A DNA stretch of 46,771 nucleotides, from the NCBI GenBank assembly GCA_018401965.1, contig JAGYJU010000004.1:1-46771 (forward strand), given 5' to 3'. Of the stretch, positions 9,288-18,278 are shown piece by piece. The stretch comes from Roseicyclus sp. (lineage in GTDB: Bacteria; Pseudomonadota; Alphaproteobacteria; Rhodobacterales; Rhodobacteraceae). The notes under the pieces are model-generated. The model was not told the DNA's origin, did not search any database, and saw only the letters and a program-made list of their open reading frames with translations. The position numbers and the translations under genes are program-made. How positions within the stretch are numbered: the stretch's first letter is position 1; each line of letters starts with the position of its first letter.

Positions 9288-10787
9288 TCAACGGTGGTCG
9301 GTGCGCAGCTTGCGCTCGAGATACATGGAATAGCGGGACATGAAGAAACAGAAAACGAAGAACAAAAGCCCCACGAAGATGTAAAGCTCCCAGTAGATGC
9401 CGTTCCATTCGCCCGTCGCGCGGATCGCGTTGGTCAGGCCAAGCGGGTCACGCAGGCCGATGAACACCACCAGCGTCGTGTCCTTGAACAGGCCGATAAA
9501 GGTGTTCACGATACCGGGGATCGAGATTTTCAGCGCCTGCGGCAGCACGACGAGCTGCATCGATTTCCAGTAATCGAGGCCCAGGCTGTCGGCCGCTTCG
9601 TATTGGCCCTTGGGCAGCGCCGCGAGACCGCCGCGCACCACCTCTGCCAAGTAGGCAGAGGCAAACAGCGTCACCATGATGATCACCCGAAGCAGAAGGT
9701 CGAAACTGGTGCCGGGCGGCAGGAAATAGTTCAACAGCAGCGACGCGGTGAACAGCCAAACAATCAGCGGCACGCCCCGGATCACCTCGATGAAGGTGAC
9801 GCAGACCCAGCGGATCAGCGGCATGGACGATTGCCGCCCGAGCGCAAGCGCGATCCCCAAGGGCAGCGACAGCACGATCCCAGATGTCCCGATGATGATC
9901 GCCAGCATGAAACCGCCAAAGATATCGGAGGGGATGGCGGTGATGCCAAAGGGCAAGGCGGCGTCAAATACACCTTTGACATGCGGGAACAGCGGGAAAA
10001 GCCCCTGCACCCCCAAAACGCCCAACGGGTTGAAGAAGAACAGCGCGAAAAACAGGATGGACGCCAAGCCACCGAAGAGCGCGCTCGATTGCGCCGAAAC
10101 GGAACGGGCGACCACGATGCTGGCCACCAGCCCAAGCGCCACCGTGACCGGCCCCCAGACCGACCCGCCCCAAAGCAGGAACACGGCGATGAACGGGTAA
10201 GCCAGCGAAAACAGCAGCATCTTGCGCGGCAGGCTGGAATAGAGGATCGGCGCGACAGCAATGACCAATAGGATCAAGGCGACAAGCGGGCGCCAGTAGC
10301 CGAAAAAGAAGATCGTCAGGTTGCCGAGCTCGGCCTTCATCGCGCCGACAAAGGCAATGCGGTCGGTGGCATTGGAGGCGGCGCCGAACACCGCGTCATA
10401 GCCCCCGGCGGCGGCATAGGCATCGGCATAGAACACCCGCGCCAGCAGCGGATCGTCGGTGGGGTAGAAGCCGAACAGGATTTGCAGCCAGCGTTCGTTG
10501 ATCACCGCCCAGCAGGCGGCCGTTTCCAACCCGCGCGCATCGCGGATTTCGCGGCATTCATTCAACGATCCGGCGTTCCAGATGCCGTTCAACGTCCAGG
10601 GCAGGACGCCGGACAGAACCGACCAGATCACGTAGATCGCCACAAGCGTCAGGATCGCGTTGAACCAGGACGACACCAGGTTTTCCCGCACCCAGCGCAT
10701 CGCGCCGGTTTGTCCGGGCGGCGGCGGGGCGGCGGGCACCAGGGCCTGCCGGACAAAGGCGACGGAGGAAGATGGTCCGGTGGTCAT
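9288..10787 (-). CDS. bztC: Amino acid ABC transporter permease (BztC-like)
   Basis: 499 residues. A cytoplasmic Pro-rich N-terminus (PAAPPPPGQ) is followed by many membrane segments. The C-terminal half carries the HisM-type inner-membrane permease domain, with the EAA loop around EAADSLGLDYWKSMQLVVLPQALK and IVNTFIGLFKDTTLV close to the end. The long N-terminal half with extra membrane segments is characteristic of AapM/BztC proteins. It pairs with bztB to form the pore. The start at 10787 lies two bases from the bztB stop. Confidence 0.93.
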   Translation of the reverse strand: MTTGPSSSVAFVRQALVPAAPPPPGQTGAMRWVRENLVSSWFNAILTLVAIYVIWSVLSGVLPWTLNGIWNAGSLNECREIRDARGLETAACWAVINERWLQILFGFYPTDDPLLARVFYADAYAAAGGYDAVFGAASNATDRIAFVGAMKAELGNLTIFFFGYWRPLVALILLVIAVAPILYSSLPRKMLLFSLAYPFIAVFLLWGGSVWGPVTVALGLVASIVVARSVSAQSSALFGGLASILFFALFFFNPLGVLGVQGLFPLFPHVKGVFDAALPFGITAIPSDIFGGFMLAIIIGTSGIVLSLPLGIALALGRQSSMPLIRWVCVTFIEVIRGVPLIVWLFTASLLLNYFLPPGTSFDLLLRVIIMVTLFASAYLAEVVRGGLAALPKGQYEAADSLGLDYWKSMQLVVLPQALKISIPGIVNTFIGLFKDTTLVVFIGLRDPLGLTNAIRATGEWNGIYWELYIFVGLLFFVFCFFMSRYSMYLERKLRTDHR

Positions 10788-10788
10788 C

Positions 10789-12004
10789 TCAACGCTCCTT
10801 CAATTTGACGCTGGAGTTATACAGGTTCATCAGCGTCGAGATGATCAGGCTGGTGATCAGGTAGAACACGCCCAGCAACAGCATCCCTTCCAGTTCGCGG
10901 CCGGTCTGGTTGATGGTGATGCCGCCCAGGGTCGAGCGCACATCCATGTAACCCACCGCGATGGCCAAGCGAGGAGTTCTTGGTCAGGTTCAGATATTGC
11001 GAAATCAGCGGCGGAATGATCACCCGAAGCGCTTGCGGCAGGATGATCAGCTGCATGGTGCGGTTCGGCTGCATCCCAAGCGCAAAAGCGGCCTCGGTCT
11101 GTCCCTTGGACACGGCCAGGATGCCGGACCGCACGATTTCCGCGATGAAGGCCGATGTGTAAAGCGACAAGGCAAGCCACAGCGCGATGAAGGAATTGCG
11201 GATCTGGATGCCGCCCGCAAAGTTGAAGCCGCCCAGTTCGGGGTATTCCAGCGTCACGGGGCGACCCATGACGAAATACGCCAAAAGCGCCGGCACGAAA
11301 AACAACACCAGCGAGAGACGGAAAACGGGCAATTGCGCGCCCGTGGCCTCTTGGCGTTTGCGCGCGATGCGGCGCAGCACGAAAATACCGATGATCGACA
11401 GCGCGAACACCGCCAGCACAAGGCCAGACCCTTCGGCCCAGACCGGCTTGGGGATGTAGACGCCGCGGTTCGACACCGCGACACTGTCCCACAGGATCAT
11501 CGAGGCGCCACCGCCTTCGCGAAATTCGCGTGGCTGCGGGGTGGCTTCGGTCATCACGGCGAACACGATCAGGATCCAGATCAACAGCGGCGTGTTGCGC
11601 ATCGCCTCGACGTAAAAGGTCATGATCCGCGCCACGAGCCAGTTCTTGGACAGGCGCAAAACCCCCGCCAGAACGCCGATCACCGTGGCAAGCACACAGC
11701 CAAGGGCGGCCACCAGCAGCGTGTTGAGGATCCCGACCAGGGCCGCGCGCGCATGGGTGTCTTGCGACGAGAACGGGATGATCTGTTGATTGATGTCATA
11801 GCCGGCGGTGGACCACAGGAAGCCGAACCCGATGTCCTTGCCCAGCGCCGCGAGGTTGGTCACGGTGTTGTCGACCAGTTCGACCAGCAGCAACATGATC
11901 AGGATGGCGGCGACCACCTGGATGGTCAGCGATCGGTATCGCGCATCATACAAAAGTTGGCTGAGGCGAAAGGCTTCGCGGGGTGGGGTGGTCATTTCGG
12001 CCAT
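10789..12004 (-). CDS. bztB: Amino acid ABC transporter permease (BztB-like), frameshifted near its end
   Basis: The corrected protein has 404 residues. It starts MAEMTTPPREAF with a GGAG site five bases before ATG 12004. It carries an AapQ/BztB-type permease domain with EAMRNTPLLIWI, GQTEAAFALGMQPNRTMQLIILPQALR and NLTKNSSL. After NSSL the frame is lost: the sequence reads CTTGGCC where CTTGCC would continue with AIAVGYMDVRSTLGG and end ...MNLYNSSVKLKER at TGA 10791-10789. The extra G near 10968 makes the length 1216, one more than a multiple of three. The uncorrected frame runs into low-complexity His/Pro/Asp sequence, so this is very probably a sequencing error. Confidence 0.9.
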
Positions 12005-12087
12005 GCGCACTCCACTAAAATACGGACTGGCCCATCGACCCATGGCCGATCAGCAAGGCGTGCGGTTTGAATGTCAAAGGTGGTGCA

Positions 12088-12117
12088 ACAGGGGCCCGGA
12101 ATGGTCCGGGCCCCTGT
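12088..12117 (-). promoter_or_regulatory. Strong hairpin between bztA and bztB
   Basis: A perfect 13-bp inverted repeat (arms 12088-12100 and 12105-12117, loop of four bases), very GC-rich and with no U-run after it. Such hairpins after a binding-protein gene usually stabilise the upstream mRNA or partly terminate transcription, giving more binding protein than permease. Confidence 0.7.
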
Positions 12118-12127
12118 CATCAAACGA

Positions 12128-13147
12128 TCAGCGGAAGGGCATCGGGTACTGAAGGCCGCCATCCGTCCACAGCGCGTTCAAACCACGCGCAAGACCGATG
12201 GGGGTGTTTTCACCGATATTGCTTTCGAAGATTTCGCCGTAGTTGCCGACGGATGCGATCACGTTGACCGCCCAGTCATTCGACAGGCCCATCATCGCGC
12301 CCAGTTCACCTTCGGTGCCAAGCAGACGGTTGATTTCCGGGTTGTTCGTCGGGGCCGATGCCAGTTCACGAACATTGGCGGAGGTCACGCCGTATTCTTC
12401 GGCATTCATCAGCGCGTAAAGCGTCCAGCGCACGACATCGCCCCATTCGCTGTCGCCATGGCGCACGGCCGGCCCAAGCGGTTCCTTGGACACGATTTCC
12501 GGCAAGATCACATGCTCGGACGCGTTTTCAAAGGTTGCGCGGGTCGCGGCAAGGCCCGACACGTCGGTGGTGTAGACGTCGCAAGCGCCGGCAAGGTACT
12601 GCTGCTGGCCTTCGGCGTTGGTCGCAACCGGCACGGGCTCGTAGCTGATGTTGTTGACGCGGAAGAAGTCGGCAAGGTTCAGTTCGGTGGTGGTACCGGT
12701 CTGGATGCAGACAGTCGCGCCATCGAGTTCGGTGGCCGAGGACACACCCAGGTCGGTGCGGACCATGAAGCCCTGACCGTCATAGTAGTTCACACCGACG
12801 AAATCCAACCCGAGGTCGGTATCGCGCGAAAAGGTCCAGGTGGAGTTGCGGACCAGAACGTCGACTTCACCAGCGGCCAGCGCGGTGAAACGGGTCTGGC
12901 TGGTCAGCGGAACGAATTCCACCGCCTGCGCATCGCCCAGGACAGCAGCAGCGATCGCGCGGCACAGCGAGACGTCAAAGCCCTGCCAGTTGCCGTTCGC
13001 ATCCGGTGCGGCGAACCCGGCCAGGCCTTCGTTCGACCCGCACTTCAGCGTGCCGCGTGCCTGAACGTCAGCCATGGTTTGCGCCGAAGCGAACCCTGCT
13101 GCCAGCCCGGCAACGGCAAGCGTGCCGAGAAATATCGATTTTTTCAT
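12128..13147 (-). CDS. bztA: Amino acid ABC transporter periplasmic binding protein (BztA-like)
   Basis: 339 residues. A Sec signal peptide (MKKSIFLGTLAVAGLAAGFASA) is followed by a type II solute-binding domain: GTLKCGSNEGLAGFA, GFDVSLCRAIAAAVLGD, FVPLTSQTRFTAL and the C-terminal NYGEIFESNIG. It matches the AapJ/BztA family for acidic and amide amino acids. ATG 13147 was chosen because GGAAGAGG lies at ideal distance and a clear signal peptide follows; in-frame codons extend further upstream but are not plausible. It is the first gene of the operon, separated from bztB by a 13-bp hairpin. Confidence 0.95.
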   Translation of the reverse strand: MKKSIFLGTLAVAGLAAGFASAQTMADVQARGTLKCGSNEGLAGFAAPDANGNWQGFDVSLCRAIAAAVLGDAQAVEFVPLTSQTRFTALAAGEVDVLVRNSTWTFSRDTDLGLDFVGVNYYDGQGFMVRTDLGVSSATELDGATVCIQTGTTTELNLADFFRVNNISYEPVPVATNAEGQQQYLAGACDVYTTDVSGLAATRATFENASEHVILPEIVSKEPLGPAVRHGDSEWGDVVRWTLYALMNAEEYGVTSANVRELASAPTNNPEINRLLGTEGELGAMMGLSNDWAVNVIASVGNYGEIFESNIGENTPIGLARGLNALWTDGGLQYPMPFR

Positions 13148-13246
13148 GTTAACCTCTTCCTGATGGACCGCCCTTGGGGCTGTGGTTTTGCAAAACCCTA
13201 GAGCTTTGTCGAAAGCTTGTGACAGGCTTTCACCCTCACCGATGCC

Positions 13247-13276
13247 AAAATGGGCGAAGTTCGTGCAAGAGGTCAA
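13247..13276 (-). promoter_or_regulatory. Possible promoter of the bzt operon
   Basis: On the minus strand, TTGACC (13276-13271), 18 bases, then CATTTT (13252-13247), about 100 bases before bztA. The -35 is good, the -10 poor. The 236-base gap upstream of bztA otherwise shows no gene. Confidence 0.3.
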
Positions 13277-13372
13277 GGGAAAGGCGCGTGGTTTCCCACA
13301 GGTCACACGAAGTTATTGCCCAAAATTGCACCGCTGCGCCCAATTTCGTGGCGCAACTGGAATAGGAGGGGC

Positions 13373-13394
13373 AAAACCCACCATCAGAGGGTGG
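13373..13394 (-). terminator. Likely intrinsic terminator after the ATP12 gene
   Basis: On the minus strand CCACCC (13394-13389), a six-base loop that contains the stop codon, GGTGGG (13382-13377) and then TTTT (13376-13373). The stem is short but the T-run is in the right place. Confidence 0.4.
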
Positions 13395-14097
13395 AAAGGG
13401 CCCAGAACAGATCGGCCTGAAGAAATTGCGCGCGCTTGAGATCGGCGACTTCTGCGGCGTCTTCGTCATGGCCCCATTGTTCGATCTGCCACGTCTCGTC
13501 GATGCGCGACAGGGCCCAGGCGCTGTCCGGGTCCAGGTGCCGGTCTGCCGTGGCCAATCCGATCAGAAGGGACCCCGACAGCGTCACCAGGTCATGCAGC
13601 GCGGTGAGGCGGAATTCATCAAGCGCCGCGACATGTGCGGCCAGCGCCCCAAGACTGTCTTGCGGCTGGTCCACGGGCAAGACACCCACGGTGACGACCA
13701 GGCGCGCGCCATGGGCCTGCGCCGCCCAATCCAGGATCGGATCCCAGGCCTGGGCCTGGCGGGCCGCCAATTCCACCGGTGTGCCCGCGCGGTGACAGGT
13801 CAGATCGGTTTCGGCATAAGCCGCCAACATCGCCGCAACCTCGGCTTTTTGCGGGCGCACACGTTCGATCGCGGAATTGACCGCGCGCGTGACCGGCATG
13901 GTCAGCGGCTTGATCTCGCCATCCTGCGCGGCCCATTCCGCCGCCACGGCATCGGCCATGGCGCGGGTCGGCACGATCAGGGGCTGCTTGCCCGGCGTCA
14001 TCACGCGCCGCGCATCCAGCATCACGGCAAAGCCGCCACTGTCCGCAGCAACCGACACATCGGTCCAGAACCGTTTTGCTGTCCAACCACCAATCAT
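13384..14097 (-). CDS. ATP12 family F1-ATPase assembly chaperone
   Basis: 237 residues. Matches the ATP12 family, found in alphaproteobacteria and mitochondria, which helps assemble the F1 alpha subunit. Landmarks are the N-terminal KRFWTDVSV, LDARRVMTPGKQPLIVPT, VAAEWAAQ, PLTMPVTRAVNSAIERV, the DLTCHRA segment and the C-terminal WGHDEDAAEVADLKRAQF. The start overlaps the HAD gene stop by four bases. It is the last gene of a long minus-strand run, ended by a hairpin with a T-run. Confidence 0.93.
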   Translation of the reverse strand: MIGGWTAKRFWTDVSVAADSGGFAVMLDARRVMTPGKQPLIVPTRAMADAVAAEWAAQDGEIKPLTMPVTRAVNSAIERVRPQKAEVAAMLAAYAETDLTCHRAGTPVELAARQAQAWDPILDWAAQAHGARLVVTVGVLPVDQPQDSLGALAAHVAALDEFRLTALHDLVTLSGSLLIGLATADRHLDPDSAWALSRIDETWQIEQWGHDEDAAEVADLKRAQFLQADLFWALSTL

Positions 14098-14774
14098 GCC
14101 GGGGCCATGACCCGATCCAGCGCCGCGGGCAATGCGTCAAAGCTGTGCAGCAGGTCAGACGCCCCCGCCCGTGTCAGGCTTTCGGGCGGGTGATAGCCCC
14201 ATGTGACACCCAGCGCGTGAATGCCCGCCGCGCGCCCCATGTCGATGTCATAGGTCGTGTCGCCCAGGATAACGGCACGGCCCGCCGCAACGCCGGTGTC
14301 GCGCAAACAGGCCTCGACCATCGACGGGTGCGGTTTCGACGGGTGATCGTCGGCCACTTGCACTGACTGAAACAGCGGGCGCAGATCGTGCAGATCAAGG
14401 ATATGGTCCATGCCCCGCCGCGATTTGCCCGTGGCGATGGCCAACATGGTGTGATCCTCGGCCGCGAGCCGCGCCAGGACCTCGCGCGCCCCGGGAAACA
14501 GCGGCGACAGTGCCGCACCATCGGGCGACCGGCGCAGCGCGCCAAAGGCATCCTTATAGGCCTCGACCAGCTGCCCCTGCGCCTCGGGGTGATCCGGCGC
14601 CAGCCGGGCCATGGCCACCGGAAGGGACAGGCCCACTATGGACAGAATGGCGGCCCGATCCGGCGACGCAAGGCCGTTGGCGGCGAACCCTGCCTCCATC
14701 GCGGCGAGGATATGCGCCTGGCTGTCGATCAAGGTGCCGTCGACATCGAAAATCACCAGCCGCAGGTCTGTCAC
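14094..14774 (-). CDS. HAD-IA family hydrolase (phosphoglycolate phosphatase-like)
   Basis: 226 residues. Haloacid-dehalogenase motifs are complete: DVDGT with nucleophile Asp10 and acid/base Asp12, Thr115 in ATGKSRRG, Lys147 in SKPHP and GDTTYDIDMG (171-180) for magnesium. The helical cap lies between residues 15 and 85. The overall pattern resembles phosphoglycolate phosphatase or pyrophosphatase PpaX relatives; the substrate cannot be decided from sequence. It is coupled by ATGA overlaps to the pseudouridine synthase before it and the ATP12 gene after it. Confidence 0.87.
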   Translation of the reverse strand: MTDLRLVIFDVDGTLIDSQAHILAAMEAGFAANGLASPDRAAILSIVGLSLPVAMARLAPDHPEAQGQLVEAYKDAFGALRRSPDGAALSPLFPGAREVLARLAAEDHTMLAIATGKSRRGMDHILDLHDLRPLFQSVQVADDHPSKPHPSMVEACLRDTGVAAGRAVILGDTTYDIDMGRAAGIHALGVTWGYHPPESLTRAGASDLLHSFDALPAALDRVMAPA

Positions 14775-15814
14775 TGGTCATCCTCGAACGGATCGAGCGG
14801 CACATCCGACGGCTGCCATTCCAGCGCCTTCCAGGTGTTCTGCATATGCGCGGGCAAGGGCGCGGTGATGGTCAGCCGCGCCTTGGTGAACGGATGCGTC
14901 AGGCTGATCGACCGCGCATGCAGGTGCAGCTTGCGGCTGATTTCACCGCCCAGTTGCGCGCCCCAGCCATCGCCTAGGTTTTCTTGCCCGGACCCGCCGT
15001 ATTTACCATCGCCCACGATCGGGTGGCCAATCGCCGCCATATGCGCGCGCAGCTGGTGCGTGCGCCCGGTGACGGGCACCATGGCAACCCAGGCGGTGCG
15101 CGTGCCCAGCGCCGACAGCGTGGCGTAATCGGTCACGGCACGCTTTGCGCCATCGGTCTTGTCGACCTGTTCGGTGGGGATGATCAGCATCTTTTCCCCT
15201 TCACCCGCCGCGCCATGGCCGGGTGCCTTGACCAGCCCGGTGCGAATCGTGCCCATCCGCGGATGCGGCACGCCAGCCGTGGCGGCCCAATAGATCTTGC
15301 GGGTGGATTTGTGGCGAAACGCCTCGGTCAGGGCTTGCGCCGCCTGCCGGCTGCGCGCCAGCAACAAGACCCCGGATGTATCCTTGTCCAGGCGATGAAC
15401 AAGGCGCGGTTTGTCGATCCCGTCAAAGATCAGCGCCTCGGCCAATCCGTCGACATGGCGGCTGTGCCCCGACCCCCCTTGGGTCGGCAGGCCGGGCGGC
15501 TTGTTGATCGCGATCAGGTGATCGTCGCGGTACAGCACGGCGGCGCGGATCATCGCCTCGTCCGCCTCGGTGATGCGGCGCTGCACCGGCGGCGCGGGCG
15601 CATCGGTTTCGGGCAAGGGCGGAATGCGGATGCTTTGCCCTTCCTCGATCCGGGTGGCGGGCTTGGCGCGCGCACCATCGACACGGATCTCGCCCTTGCG
15701 GCACATCTTTTCGATGCGACCTTGGGGAATGTTCGGGAACTGGCGGCGAAACCAGCGATCAAGCCGCTGATCGCCTTCGCCACGTGCCACGGTCAGGGTC
15801 TGAACGCCGGTCAT
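14771..15814 (-). CDS. RluA family pseudouridine synthase (RluC-like)
   Basis: 347 residues. An N-terminal S4 RNA-binding domain (about 15-65, RLDRWFRRQFPNIPQGRIEKMCRKGEI) precedes the catalytic domain with INKPPGLPTQGG and the hallmark HRLDKDTSG (140-148), in which Asp143 is the catalytic aspartate. GRTHQLRAHMAAIGHPIVGD is the conserved motif III. The S4 domain and length agree with RluC/RluD, which modify 23S rRNA uridines; I lean to RluC by the shape of the S4 region, without proof. Both ends overlap neighbours by four bases. Confidence 0.92.
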   Translation of the reverse strand: MTGVQTLTVARGEGDQRLDRWFRRQFPNIPQGRIEKMCRKGEIRVDGARAKPATRIEEGQSIRIPPLPETDAPAPPVQRRITEADEAMIRAAVLYRDDHLIAINKPPGLPTQGGSGHSRHVDGLAEALIFDGIDKPRLVHRLDKDTSGVLLLARSRQAAQALTEAFRHKSTRKIYWAATAGVPHPRMGTIRTGLVKAPGHGAAGEGEKMLIIPTEQVDKTDGAKRAVTDYATLSALGTRTAWVAMVPVTGRTHQLRAHMAAIGHPIVGDGKYGGSGQENLGDGWGAQLGGEISRKLHLHARSISLTHPFTKARLTITAPLPAHMQNTWKALEWQPSDVPLDPFEDDQ

Positions 15815-16185
15815 GCAAGGCTCCTGCCCAGCGCGAGACCGATGACCAGCGCCGCGATGGAAAATGAAAGATTGGCGAGAACGTAGAACGCGGCAAGGCC
15901 AAGCGCCCCGCGTTCATACAGCGCCACCGCCTCGAGCGAGAAGGCCGAGAAGGTGGTGAACCCGCCGAGGATGCCGGTGGCCACAAGCGGTGACAGATGC
16001 AACAGCCCACGTTGGCTGGCGATGGCGAAAAACAGCCCCATTGCCAGCGACCCCACGACATTGACGGTCAACACCCCCAAGGGCATCGCCGTCTGCCCGA
16101 ACAGCCGCAGCATCCCGATCCCGGTCAGGTATCGAAGCACGGCACCAAGGGCGCCGCCAAGGCCGACTTGCAAAATGGCGATCAT
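15811..16185 (-). CDS. crcB: Fluoride efflux channel CrcB/Fluc
   Basis: 124 residues with four membrane segments. Family markers: [11 protein letters not shown] (Arg18), VNVVGSLAMG (Asn42) and GILGGFTTFSAFSLE (71-85), which lines the pore and contributes phenylalanine gates and the central sodium site. The protein functions as a dual-topology dimer that lets fluoride leave the cell. It sits 56 bases after rarA. No fluoride-riboswitch leader fits in that gap. Confidence 0.95.
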   Translation of the reverse strand: MIAILQVGLGGALGAVLRYLTGIGMLRLFGQTAMPLGVLTVNVVGSLAMGLFFAIASQRGLLHLSPLVATGILGGFTTFSAFSLEAVALYERGALGLAAFYVLANLSFSIAALVIGLALGRSLA

Positions 16186-16241
16186 GGCGCGGTGATGGGT
16201 CGGCCCGTGCAGGGAGTCAATGGGCTGGGCCGCGAAAGCCT

Positions 16242-17555
16242 TCAGCGGTTGCGTTTCGCGCGCAGGCCTTCGAACCAGTCCAGCCGCTTTTTCAGATCGC
16301 GTTCATAGCCGCGTTCCACGGGCGCGTAAAAGGACGGGCGCGACATGGTGTCGGGGAAATAATTCTGCCCCGAAAACCCATCCTCGGCGTCATGGTCATA
16401 GGCATAGCCCGCCCCATAGCCCTGGTCCTTCATCATCCTGGTCGGCGCGTTCAGGATATGCTTGGGCGGCGGGGCCGAGCCGGTGGTTTTCGCCGATGCC
16501 CGCGCCGCCTTGTAGGCGACATAGGCAGCGTTCGATTTCGGCGCGAGCGCAAGGTAAAGCACCGCCTGCGCCAGGGCCAATTCGCCCTCGGGCGATCCCA
16601 GCCGTTCATAGGTGGCCCAGGCATCAAGGCAGTGTCGCTGCGCGCCCGGATCGGCCAGGCCGATATCTTCGACCGCCATCCGGGTGATGCGCCGCGCCAG
16701 AAAGCGGGGGTCTTCGCCCCCTTCCAGCATCCGCGCCAACCAATACAGCGCCGCGTCCGGGTCCGACCCGCGCACCGATTTGTGCAGGGCCGAAATCAGG
16801 TTGTAATGGCCATCGCCGGATTTGTCGTATTGGGCCGCGCGGCGTTGCAGGCGTTGGCCCAATTGATCCAGCGTCAATTGCCCCTCGACCGTCCAGGCGG
16901 CGACCTGTTCTACAAGGTTCAACAAGGCACGACCATCGCCATCGGCCATGCCGATCAAGCCCGCGCGCGCCTCTGGCCGCAGCGGCAGGGGGTGGTGCAG
17001 ATCCAGTTCCGCATGGGCGATCAGGCGATCCAGCGCGGCATCATCCAGCCGGTTCAGCACCAGGACCTGCGCGCGGCTCATCAAGGCCGCGTTCAGTTCG
17101 AAACTGGGGTTTTCCGTGGTCGCGCCCACCAACAGGATCGTCCCATCCTCCATATGCGGCAGGAACCCGTCCTGTTGCGCCTTGTTGAAGCGATGGATTT
17201 CATCGACGAACAACAGCGTGCCCTGCCCGTTGGCATGGCGCATCTTGGCGGCGTCAAACACCTTGCGCAGGTCGGGAACGCCGGTGAAGATCGCGCTGAT
17301 CTGCACGAAATGCAGGCTGGTTTCCTGTGCCAGCAACCGCGCGATGGTGGTCTTGCCGACACCGGGTGGCCCCCACAGGATCAAAGAGGTCAGCGCGCCC
17401 GCATCCAGCATGATCCGCAGGCTGCCATCGGGCCCAAGCAGGTGGTCCTGGCCAATCACATCGGCAAGACGCGCCGGGCGCAGCCGGTCGGCCAAGGGCC
17501 GTGGGCCCTTGGAAGGTGTGGCATCGGGGCCGGGCGGCGTGTCGAACAGATCCAT
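16242..17555 (-). CDS. rarA: Replication-associated recombination protein A (RarA/MgsA AAA+ ATPase)
   Basis: 437 residues from MDLFDTPPGPD. It belongs to the clamp-loader-like AAA+ group that acts at stalled replication forks. Visible are RPARLADVIGQDHLLG, Walker A GPPGVGKTT (62-70), Walker B LLFVDEIHRFNKAQQD (114-129), sensor 1 GATTENPSFELN, and the C-terminal MgsA-type tetramerisation region with SVRGSDPDAALYWLARML and RRITRMAVEDIGLADP. ATG 17555 is preferred to a further-upstream in-frame ATG, because that one would overlap luxI and the extension is not family-like. It lies 56 bases after luxI. Confidence 0.95.
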   Translation of the reverse strand: MDLFDTPPGPDATPSKGPRPLADRLRPARLADVIGQDHLLGPDGSLRIMLDAGALTSLILWGPPGVGKTTIARLLAQETSLHFVQISAIFTGVPDLRKVFDAAKMRHANGQGTLLFVDEIHRFNKAQQDGFLPHMEDGTILLVGATTENPSFELNAALMSRAQVLVLNRLDDAALDRLIAHAELDLHHPLPLRPEARAGLIGMADGDGRALLNLVEQVAAWTVEGQLTLDQLGQRLQRRAAQYDKSGDGHYNLISALHKSVRGSDPDAALYWLARMLEGGEDPRFLARRITRMAVEDIGLADPGAQRHCLDAWATYERLGSPEGELALAQAVLYLALAPKSNAAYVAYKAARASAKTTGSAPPPKHILNAPTRMMKDQGYGAGYAYDHDAEDGFSGQNYFPDTMSRPSFYAPVERGYERDLKKRLDWFEGLRAKRNR

Positions 17556-17611
17556 TCCGGCAAGGTAATGGGCCCGCGCGCCCGGCGCCAGATCAAGCAG
17601 GCAACAGGGCG

Positions 17612-18199
17612 TCAATGCATCTTTGACGCCATGGACACGAAGTAGCATCGATGTGCCACGCCGCCGATCTTCATCACCGGCCCTGCCGGGTCCATGTCGA
17701 TGCCCAACCGCCGCCCCAACCGCGGGATGCCGATGGGCAAAAGCCCGATCAGGATGGATGCGCCCAACCCGCGCGCCGATCGCACCATATGGCCCATCAG
17801 CGACAGTTGAACCCTGTGCCGGATCGCGGTTTCCACCCCATCGGCCACGAACAGGCGATTGGCGTCCCAGATATGGCTGGCAACCGGGGCCGGATCATCG
17901 AGAAGATGTGCCGGGATCGCATCCAGGAGCCCGCGCTGCGCATCACGCACCATGTAGGAATAGACCCCGCACCGCGCCGTCGTCGGCGTCAGCCGCACCC
18001 CCGCAAGCACCCTGTCACCGTCATGCACGCAGACCCAGCGGCTTTGGGCGGTGTCATACTGGTCAAATTCCATGCCGTCGGCATTGGGCAATTCCCAGTG
18101 CATGCCCTCGATAAAGGTGCGGTGGCGCGCCTTGAGCATGTTGGAAAACAGCACCCCGTGCTGGTGGAAATTCGAAAAGGACAGTGTCGTCATATCCAT
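17612..18199 (-). CDS. LuxI-family acyl-homoserine lactone synthase
   Basis: 195 residues. It makes N-acyl-homoserine lactone signals from acyl-ACP and S-adenosylmethionine. Alignment by eye to LuxI/LasI shows Arg25, Phe29, Trp35, Asp46 and Asp49 (EFDQYD) and Arg69. The WELSR-type motif appears as WDANR (111-115), with Asp112 replacing the catalytic glutamate. A GGGGG site eight bases upstream supports ATG 18199 (a second ATG lies at codon 3). luxR is directly upstream on the same strand, the usual arrangement of a quorum-sensing pair. rarA follows 56 bases later and may be cotranscribed. The acyl chain it uses cannot be read from sequence. Confidence 0.9.
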   Translation of the reverse strand: MDMTTLSFSNFHQHGVLFSNMLKARHRTFIEGMHWELPNADGMEFDQYDTAQSRWVCVHDGDRVLAGVRLTPTTARCGVYSYMVRDAQRGLLDAIPAHLLDDPAPVASHIWDANRLFVADGVETAIRHRVQLSLMGHMVRSARGLGASILIGLLPIGIPRLGRRLGIDMDPAGPVMKIGGVAHRCYFVSMASKMH

Positions 18200-18278
18200 G
18201 GCAATACCCCCAGGTCTGGCCGGTCGCAGAAACGCCGCACCGTGGGGGGCACCCCGATCCTCAGCTGTCAGGGCCGCC

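Noticed and set aside
16186..16241. A fluoride riboswitch before crcB
   Set aside because: Only 56 bases lie between rarA and crcB and I cannot form the required pseudoknot fold there.
18200..18278. A lux box between luxR and luxI
   Set aside because: I looked for a 16-20 bp imperfect dyad; CAGCTG is symmetric at its centre but the symmetry does not extend far enough to claim a site.
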